Below, in pieces: positions 56,758 to 64,000 of a stretch of 64,000 nt of DNA (positions are counted from its first letter, which is position 1; the number at the start of each line of letters is the position of its first letter). A model generated the notes under the pieces. The model was given only the letters and a program-made list of their open reading frames with translations, was not told the DNA's origin and searched no databases. This DNA is from Balamuthia mandrillaris (taxonomy: Eukaryota; Discosea; Longamoebia; Balamuthiidae), in assembly GCA_031835245.1 (NCBI GenBank), contig JAVKOQ010000204.1, positions 1-64,000 on the forward strand. The letters are read 5' to 3'. The translations under genes were made by a program, and so were the position numbers.

Positions 56758-59700
56758 GGGAGAGAAAGTGAGAAAGAGAGGCCGGGCGCGTACAGGTCTG
56801 GTAAAGCAAAAGGAAAGGCTGCGTTGTTTCTTGAAGCTTCGCTTGTTTTCCTTTATGTGTTGTACTTTCATGCTGATGAAGCGAGTATCTTCCATAGTCA
56901 CATATTCTGGAGGATCGCAGTACTCCTATACAACGAAGTAAGATAGGAAAAGAAAAAACGTTAAGTATTTGGTTATTATAATGGAAGTTTAGAAGAAGAG
57001 AAGAGAGGAAAGAACAGAACTTTGTTGTACTCAAAGAACTTCTTATAGCCGCCAACCAACAAAAACATGTTCGGATAAAAGAGGTGTGGGTATCGGTTGA
57101 TGTTTGCTTCTCGGTCAAGACTTCGCAGATAACGGTATCTATTTGGGTTGAACAGGAAAAACTTTTTGTGAGTATTCCATTTATTTTATTTTTCTTTCTT
57201 TTTTTTTGTTCTTTTTGTGTTGGGAGGAAAGTACCCTTGAGGTCCTCTAACAGACGAGAACTCGCAGTGAAACACAATAGCGATGAATTCTCCTTGTTTG
57301 GTGCATCCTCCCATAAACATTGATTCGATTTGTTCTGGCGTGTGTAAGTTCACTGCTCCCTGTTAAGCCAACCAAAAACAAACCAATCATGTTACAACAA
57401 CAAATTGGTTAAACTGAAAAAAATTATCTTGAAATACCTTGATATGCCCTCCCTCATATTCGTAAGGATAACGGCAGTCCACAACGTAAACCTCTCTGAA
57501 TAGGTGTTTCAAGTCTCCATCCAGCAATCGGTGTAACTGAAATAGGAATAAGACAAAAGAAAACAGACAAAAGAAGAAAGGAAAAAGAACAAGAAGAAGA
57601 AGAAGAAGAAGAACAAGAAGAAGAACAAGAAGAAGAAGAAGAAGAAGAAGAACAAGAAGAAGGACAAGAACAAGAACAAGAAGAACAAGAACAAGAAGAA
57701 GAAGAACAAAACGAAGAAGAAGAAGCAGCAGCAGCAGTAGAACAAGGATAAGAACAAGAAGAACAAGAACAAGAAAAATGCCACTAACTGTTGCTGGTTC
57801 AATAGAATTGTACTGACTATGAGGGATGACCGGAAGTTCACCGTTAAAATGATTTGTTCTGAGGTCCTCCTTTTGGTATACATAAAATCAAGTAAGAATA
57901 GAGCCAAAAATAGAAAGAAGAAAGAGACGCACAAACCTCGGGAAGGCTGCTGAGAGAAAGGGTGAGAGGATTTCTTTGTTTTCTCTTTCGGGGAGCGGCA
58001 TGTGTGCCGGTGGTGCACTGCACGTATCTCGATTGTATGTTCATTTCAGAGACAGTTCTGCGTAGGCCCATTCCTCTAACACGGGGCTAAGTAATGCAAT
58101 GTTTTAGGATATGAGTATGGGAGGACACAACATTAACAAAACAATGATAGCGCTGCGATTACCTTCATCTGCTCCTTTTTCTGCCGCACACTAACAGTAC
58201 CGCTCATGAAAAAGGACTCAGGAGGAGAAGATGCAAAGGGATCATCGTCAAGATTAAAGCCGCATGCGGACGAGGCACATTTCTCGCTCATGGCACGTCC
58301 ACATCTTGTATCGCTGTGCTCGTTGCCGTCACGCAAAAATTCGCTAAAGTCTCTGTTGTACTCCGCGTGAATCCCCTCGTAGATATTGGTCATCGAATGG
58401 CCTCTGCGCAAAGAGGATGATGGCACTGGTACAGCGGCTGAGGTTATGGACGAACTTGCTTCTGCTCCCAACTCACTGGTGGTATTTGTGTTAGCAGAGA
58501 GAGCAGGAGAGGCAGATCTCGGTCGACGTTGTAAGGGTACGTTAGAACAGCTGTTAGATAGTTGCCTGAAAATATTGGAGGCTGCGTTGTTGCTTTGGTC
58601 CGTGTCGGTGGAGGATGTTGACGATGCAGAAGATGAAACGGAGGATGAAGATGAAGAGGAAGAGGAAGACAATGACGGAGATGAGGAGGGAGGAGCAGCT
58701 GGAATTGGATCCATGAGAAAACATTTCTTAAGCGAGGAATCCTTCTTCCTGCCTTTGCGTCTGCGAGGAGAGATGTGCAACAGATCCTGGGAGTTGCTTC
58801 TGCGGAGAGAATACCTGGGACTCAGATTGAGGTTCGAGGTGAGGGCAGACCCCTCTGGAATTAGCGGCAAGGTTGTTGTCCCTATTCTTCCAAACGATGA
58901 CGAGGCCGACGAGGTAGGGGATTGTCGTCCGGAGACTTTGGCTTGCACCTGCAGTCGCTCAGCTCTGAGTCTTGCCAGCTGGTTGTCTGTCCCTTTTGTT
59001 CTCACTGGCACGTCGTTGCTGGATTGAGTGAACAGGCAATTGGTGGACGCATTCGACGATGAGGAGAACGAAGCGGCAAAATCAGAGGGCTCGGCAAACT
59101 CGAATCCGCTGCCATGCATGCCGCCGCTTTCGGCAGCGCTCACCGAGCAAGAACGACGACGGAGTGGGTTGTTGGCCATGAGCTCCTGCTTCTTGGCTTG
59201 CACGCGGGCTTGTAGTTCTTGTGCACATGTGCTCCTACCGCCACGTTGGCTTAATGCGGGGGAGTTCGTCGCGGAGAGGCATGTATTCCTCCTGGCAGCA
59301 CTACCTTCAACCAGATTTTGGAGTTGTTTGCTTCTCAATCTTGCGCTCTTGTTTCGTTTCTGCTTAAGATCTCCTTCACGTTGTAAGTAGAAAGATAACA
59401 GAAAACGGTTTGTGAGTACGAAAGTTGCAGAGGGTAAAGAACTTCAAGACAAAATAAAAACCTGGTAGTTGGGGAGATGAAAGAGCGCCCAATACAGAGT
59501 AAGCGGTGGTGGCACTAGCGTTGCACACATTTTCTTTCTCATCCTCTGATGAAGAAGGAAGGTCCCCTTCGCTCTTGCTCTTTTGCGCGATAGGAAATAG
59601 GTGGTTATCTGTAGTGCTGAGCTCCTCCATACTTTGGCGATTGTTACTGTTGAGAGCCCAACGCTTGTGGACATCATCGGTCGTCGACGTTGCTTCTCCT

Positions 59701-60566
59701 TTGTGGCGAACAGCGGCTATAGGAATGGGTGGAATGTTGTGGTCTTTTCTCTCTGCAAGGGGTTCCCGCTTCTGGTTCTTCCCAACATGGCTATTGGTTA
59801 TGGTTTTGTTTGGTGGGGATTTCACCATAATCTCAGGAATAGAACTCAGTGCGCTGAGTCGCAACCTGCCGCCTTCGTTCTCTGCGTCGCTGCCGTCCAA
59901 GTCGGAGGCGTCTTCGTCCTGCTCGTCGTTGTCCTCTTCGTCGTCGTCGTAGTCATCGTCATCTTCCAAAAACATTGGGTGCTGTCGAGGGCTGAGGGGT
60001 TGGGGCGATGCCAGTACACTGTTCTCTATGAAGCAGCGTGGAAGTCCACCCGAGAGTGAGGATGACAACGACGAAGAAGGGGAAGTGACCATCGAGGAAG
60101 ACGACGAGGAGGATGACAAACCAGATAGTGAAAGGCCAGAACGGTGGGTGGAAGAGGAGGAAGAGCTGGCAGGGTTGTTGGAAGGGGCAGGTGAAGTGCA
60201 AGGGCTGGACAAGGTATACTTGCTGAGATGCTCCGTCATTTGAGAGAGAGGAGAGAGAGCTCGGTCCTGCAGGGGTTGTGGCGACAACCGGCGCGGCAAC
60301 ACTGTCGGCCCTGGATGGGGCACATGCAATGCTGAAGGGGAGGCGGAAGCAGCTGACCCTTCCCACTCCATGCTGAAAGAGGCCGTGCTAGAAGAAGAGG
60401 AATGAAGAGAGGAGCCACGATGGCAGGACGCAGAGGAAGCGGAGGGGACAGAGCAAGCAGAAGAGCAATGCTCCTCCTCCTCCGCTAAGCCCTCAGGTTG
60501 TAGTTGTTGGGATCCAAAGTGTTCGGTCATTGGTGGAGATGTGCTGAATAAGCGCGTCTCGGCCAT
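56359..60566 (-). CDS. CDC25: Cdc25-family dual-specificity phosphatase, 10 exons, 1075 aa
   Basis: Exons: 59462-60566, 58163-59373, 57937-58086, 57789-57869, 57438-57536, 57235-57359, 57021-57138, 56794-56925, 56430-56606, 56359-56388. The C-terminal catalytic part is a rhodanese-fold Cdc25 domain: [20 protein letters not shown], active site FHCEFSSVRGP (C-x5-R intact), RYPHLFYPNMFLLVGGYKKF and EYCDPPEYVTME. Cdc25 removes inhibitory phosphates from cyclin-dependent kinases. The ~760-residue N-terminus is disordered and Ser-rich. It has several basic-x-x-Ser sites of the 14-3-3/checkpoint-kinase type (LRRSNSQ, LRRGHSM and LRRTVSE). The start is the first ATG after a likely splice site; a further upstream exon is possible. 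Total length is unusually large. Confidence 0.9.
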
Positions 60567-61673
60567 ACGCTCTAAACATTTTAAAAATACACTTAGCAAA
60601 AAAAAGAATGGATGGGGGATGCAAGGGAGAGGAAGAACCTTTTCGATCAACTTGATGGCTTTTCTGATAAACAAACACAAAAAAAAAAAATTACACGCAG
60701 TGTGCGCCCACTTTCGGATTTTGCGTACAAAAAAAAAAATGAAAGGTCCCTGAGGTAAGTACGAGTGTTGAGTCAGATTGGATTAATTTTAACTCGGTCA
60801 AACAACAGACGAAAAGGAAGAGGGGAGGAGTTGTTTTTTTTTAACCTTTGTGTGCTCTACACGCTTTTTTTCTTCTTCTGCTCCAAGAAACCAATGCCAC
60901 CCCGAGCCCCAGGTGCGTGTCCTTTCTCTCTCTCACGAGCGTTTGGGAAATGAGAAGTAGCGGCAAAAAAAAAAAGTATATATGTTGCGGTTGCTGTTAT
61001 TTTTGGCTATTGTGCTACGCCAACTTTCCCATAAAACCACTTTTTTTGAGTCGGTCGCCGCCCCTTTCCCTCTCGTCAGCTCTCTTCTCTCTCTTCACCA
61101 CCACAACATATGCTGAAGAGAGAAGATTTAAAAAAAAAAAAGAACAAAAAACGAGAGAAGACCCCTCCCTGCGAGCTCTCTCTCTTCTACACACAACGGG
61201 GTGGCTCTGTCTTTGTTTTTTTTTTTTCCCGCCGACCGAATATATACCTTTTTTTTTTGGATATCAGCCAAGTGGGTGATTTATTTTGCTTTATTTTTTT
61301 TGCTTTTTCCTTCGTCGAGGCAACAAAAATTTTGGCGGGAAAACCTCTGACCAACCAGAAATCAAAAACGAAAGAAAGCAGCCAATCTGATTTCAAAGAA
61401 GCCGAACCTTTATTTTTCCGTATTCAGATGATCAGCAATAATAAAAGGGCGGGGCATAGCAGCTTTTCTACGGTGGCGCTGTCGACTAGTGGTGGGAGGT
61501 TGGGACGATCTAGCCAACGCTGATGTTTTCTTTTGGAGAAGATCGCGCAAAAATAATATTATAGTGATAAAAAAAGGACTGGAGAAATAACGTAGAATGA
61601 GAAATGCGCAATGTTGACCGAATGGTTTTTATTGCGGTGCGCAAACCACTCCCCGCTTCTGTATGGTACTCTT
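60567..61673. other. Intergenic, CDC25 upstream region
   Basis: There are many T and A homopolymers, a GTCGAC at 61482, and no convincing gene. The long plus-strand frames are low-complexity Phe/Lys-rich. Confidence 0.5.
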
Positions 61674-62340
61674 TCAGTGCTTGAACTCGTCGAAAATGTA
61701 GGCGGGCAAATAGCCTTCTACCGACTTGCGGGAGCGATTGCTGTGCAAGCAAAAGGCTTCCAGGAACAAGAGAACGTTGAGAACTTCGGGTGGATAGTCC
61801 TGCATTTTCATCTTCTCATCACTTTTGTATTGTTGACGTCGTGAGAGGAAAGAATCAAGAATGAAAGAACGAGAAAGGAGGGAGAAGGGACGTACGCGCC
61901 AAGGGTCACGTTGATGAAGGAACGAACGTACTGGCCTAAGTAAGCCAAAAACTTTTCAGTGTAAAGGGAGTTGAATTGCCTGAGCATTGTAATCACGCCA
62001 ACCACATATGCAGTGCCATCCACTGCGGTCTTGTCTTTCTTTTGGCATCTCATGATTTCTGAATGAATGAATGTTGTTAGAAGAATGAAAAAGGAAGAAG
62101 CAAAAAGGAAGAAGGAAGAAGCAAGAAGGAAGAAGGAAGAAGCCAGGAGACGGACGAAAGAATCACATACTAAGGTGAGTGTCGTAGGAAAACTTGGGCA
62201 TAGTGACCATTACAAAGAGAAACAACAGGAGTGGAAGAAACTCGAGTGGCGGCGTCGTTATGTAGATCTTCAGGAATGGTTCATGGATGCCAGTGGCTTC
62301 CAGATACTTCGTCAGCTCAAATAACAAAGAATTATCTTCG
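61674..62340 (-). CDS. WASHC5: Strumpellin-like (WASH complex) protein, C-terminal exons only
   Basis: Three exons join in phase: about 62340-62171, 61896-62058 and 61674-61821. They encode FELTKYLEATGIHEPFLKIY, FLFVMVTMPKFSYD, VDGTAYVVGVITMLRQFNS, FLAYLGQYVRSFINV, EVLNVLLFLEAFCLHS and VEGYLPAYIFDEFKH. This series resembles the conserved end of strumpellin, a large subunit of the endosomal actin-regulating WASH complex. The family call is from memory of conserved patterns and is less sure than most here. The gene's earlier exons would lie beyond the LINE that begins at about 62345, so the element is either in an intron or has cut the gene. Confidence 0.6.
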
Positions 62341-62405
62341 GTTGGGTAAGGGTGGCTTTCGGGACTGATTTATACAGAGATTGTTATAAAACAATAAACA
62401 AAAAA

Positions 62406-63677
62406 ATGCGGAAAAATAGGACTCTGCCACGCAAGAGCACTGAATTGATTGACAGTCAGGAGAGGGAACAGGTCCTACGTCGATGGGTGGATCTGGCCAT
62501 GAAGGAACGTCTTAGACTGGGGACCCTAAACGGTAATCGTTCGTGGAAGCCCGCTTTGCAAGCTGTGCAAAAAGAGGCAAAGATCCCCGAGGGTTTTGTC
62601 AAAGGGGACAAGCTAAATCAGTTTCTGGAGGAAGCGTTCAAGTTGGCGGTGGAAAAGTATGGGCACCTGAACACTACCACAGTCAAGATTCCTTCTCCCA
62701 GGGTGAACCAAAAGGAGGAGGACGACAGAGGGGCAGAGGATCAGTGTAACTCGGTAGCGGATTCGCCCCGCCGAGAGGAAGGGACCAGTGTTGTGCCCAA
62801 GGGGAAGATTGATTCGGACTCAGTCAGTGCAGACGGCGTTAAGGAGCGAACCAACAGTCAAGTGGCGCTGCTGTTTGATTGTATTAGCCGTGTTTCTCGC
62901 GAGTGTGGTAAGCTCTCCGAGGCAGGCGTACTCTCACTCGCAGTGATTGTACGATTCAGGGACCTGATTGAATCTCTCGACAAGGAGATCAATAATCTTA
63001 TGGTGGGGGAAAAAGGAAGTGCAAATAGTACCAAAGGCGGCCCTACTCTGGGTTCCCAACGGTCTTACGTGGAGGTGGTCGGATCAGCTCCGTGGTGTGA
63101 TATGATTACTGCGGAAAGGAATTTCCCTCCAACAGCAACTACAGCTAGCGCACCAAGCTTGGGATACTGGAAGGAAGAAATGGCAAAGGAACAAGGGATA
63201 TGTTGGCAGGATAACTCCAACATATACAGGAGGACGTGGACCAAAGATACGGTAACCGACCCGAACTATTGGTCTACAGTAAAACCAAAGTATGGCTTTG
63301 CCAGTCCCTACTCCAAGGTAGGGGCTGTGGAGGGCAGATCGATTGTGGTGAGCGGTAAGGACCTTAAGAAGGAAAAGGTATGCGAGGGGATCTTCGAGCT
63401 GGGGCTCAAGCACGTCGGAGTGTGGAAAGTAGGAGAGAAGAATGGCATGCAGCATTGGGGAGTTACTTTGGAGATGGCCCAGGCTGCCGAAGACATTATT
63501 GCAGAAAGAGCCAGGCTGTATGCTTTTACCCGCTGGTGGGTGGGCAAAGCCCGAATTGAAGAAGCCAAGAATGAAGGCAAACTGCTGTGGAAGCCTAAAG
63601 AGCAAGGAAAAGGAGGAGAATGTTGGAACAGTGGCTTTGGACAGCTCATTGGAACTCTCAGGCATCGTGCTGGCTGA
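62406..63677 (+). CDS. LINE ORF1 protein
   Basis: This is a frame of ~423 residues from the first ATG (upstream codons back to 62352 are open). It is Lys/Arg-rich at the N-terminus, with no clear zinc knuckle or coiled coil by eye. A GGSYVEV-like central part and YAFTRWWVGKARIEEAKNE near the end are the most structured-looking stretches. The adjacent +1 frame carries a plausible natural C-terminus (ELSGIVLAEEEYHGAANW) that ends exactly at ATGA, overlapping the ORF2 start. ORF1 may thus have suffered a single-base change near 63600. Confidence 0.65.
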   Translation: MRKNRTLPRKSTELIDSQEREQVLRRWVDLAMKERLRLGTLNGNRSWKPALQAVQKEAKIPEGFVKGDKLNQFLEEAFKLAVEKYGHLNTTTVKIPSPRVNQKEEDDRGAEDQCNSVADSPRREEGTSVVPKGKIDSDSVSADGVKERTNSQVALLFDCISRVSRECGKLSEAGVLSLAVIVRFRDLIESLDKEINNLMVGEKGSANSTKGGPTLGSQRSYVEVVGSAPWCDMITAERNFPPTATTASAPSLGYWKEEMAKEQGICWQDNSNIYRRTWTKDTVTDPNYWSTVKPKYGFASPYSKVGAVEGRSIVVSGKDLKKEKVCEGIFELGLKHVGVWKVGEKNGMQHWGVTLEMAQAAEDIIAERARLYAFTRWWVGKARIEEAKNEGKLLWKPKEQGKGGECWNSGFGQLIGTLRHRAG

Positions 63678-63740
63678 GGAGGAGTATCACGGTGCTGCCA
63701 ACTGGTCTGACATTGTGGAGGAGGAAGGGGAGGAGACCCA

Positions 63741-64000
63741 ATGACTTCAGTAGTGTTTGTCAACTCTAGGGGCTGGGGACAAGAGGAATTGGTCAGCTGT
63801 TGGGCTGACAGTAAGCAATTTGACATTATTGGAGTGTGCGAACATAGGAGGATGGTTGCCCCTCGCTTGGAGGGGTATCGGTGGATGGGTGGAGGGTCTG
63901 CTCCAGGGAGGAGTGGCTATGGAAGGGGTGGCGCAGGTTTCTTTGTTCGAGAGGGCTTCAAGGGGAACATCAGAGAAAGAAAAGAGTGGCGAACACCCAA
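63741..64000 (+). CDS. LINE ORF2, N-terminal endonuclease domain (partial)
   Basis: The ATG at 63741 overlaps a stop codon (ATGA), a common ORF1/ORF2 junction in LINEs. The first 86 residues show the start of an exonuclease-endonuclease-phosphatase fold: FVNSRGW (metal-site Asn), FDIIGVCEHRR (catalytic Glu), and GRGGAGFFVRE. The frame is open to the window edge. The reverse transcriptase is expected beyond. Confidence 0.85.
   Translation, partial: MTSVVFVNSRGWGQEELVSCWADSKQFDIIGVCEHRRMVAPRLEGYRWMGGGSAPGRSGYGRGGAGFFVREGFKGNIRERKEWRTP

Larger units (their letters stand above)
62345..64000 (+). mobile_element. LINE (non-LTR retrotransposon), 5' part, runs off window
   Basis: An ORF1 is followed by the start of an ORF2 with an AP-type endonuclease, the layout of APE-class LINEs. 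The element is on the opposite strand to the strumpellin-like gene it abuts. The 5' end is placed where gene similarity stops. The 3' part, with reverse transcriptase, lies outside the window. Confidence 0.8.

Noticed and set aside
57509-58018. Phe/Leu-rich membrane protein within CDC25
   Set aside because: It is an intronic (CTT)n tract read through; flanking exons join in phase without it.
60765-61523. Plus-strand Phe/Lys-rich frames upstream of CDC25
   Set aside because: They are low-complexity homopolymer translations with no splice logic or conserved motif.

Overview
This is nuclear DNA of a unicellular eukaryote. The best guess is an amoebozoan, perhaps a discosean amoeba such as a Balamuthia or Acanthamoeba relative. 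That guess rests on the NGCPW-type ankyrin repeats, the intron style and the gene set. No sequence search could be run, so the genus is not established. The window is gene-dense and genes lie on both strands. Nearly every gene has several short introns. Donors are usually GTACGT, GTAAGT, GTTCGT or GTTTGT, and introns are pyrimidine-rich on the sense strand, often with (CT)n, (TTC)n or (TTCTG)n microsatellites. Exons below were joined by hand. A model was accepted only when every phase agreed and the joined protein made sense, and the exon lists are given in the entries.

Layout, left to right. 1-5.6 kb: an F-box/ankyrin protein, a DUSP23-like phosphatase, a decayed ankyrin pseudogene and an OTUD5-like deubiquitinase. 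5.7-7.3 kb: a mixed 5S rRNA/U2 snRNA cluster. 8-17.2 kb: purple acid phosphatase, adenylate kinase, an atlastin-like GTPase, and a 12-exon nucleotidyltransferase/RNA-ligase fusion. 17.3-19.3 kb: a second 5S/U2 cluster, inverted relative to the first. 19.5-29.2 kb: a small unknown protein, a large TIG-plus-leucine-rich-repeat nuclear protein, neutral ceramidase, an F-box/SPRY-like protein and an acylphosphatase. 29.3-35.6 kb: an M28B peptidase-like membrane protein that lacks key catalytic residues, a foldback element, and a 5'-truncated GH32 gene. 36-45 kb: a coiled-coil/SH3 protein, an arrestin-like protein, a sulfotransferase and a type IID P-type ATPase. 46-56 kb: an unknown tail-anchored protein, an LRR protein, a membrane domain-pyruvyltransferase fusion, a Vma12-like V-ATPase assembly factor and a type I membrane protein. 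56-64 kb: a Cdc25 phosphatase, the C-terminus of a strumpellin-like (WASH complex) gene, and a LINE that abuts it and runs off the end.

The genes do not form one pathway. They cover housekeeping, membrane and signalling roles: lipid turnover, vesicle and ER shaping, ubiquitin and cell-cycle control, and ion transport. The most unusual items are the linked 5S/U2 clusters, the RNA-ligase fusion whose motif I lysine is replaced, the TIG-LRR protein, the membrane-embedded pyruvyltransferase, and several foldback hairpins between convergent genes.
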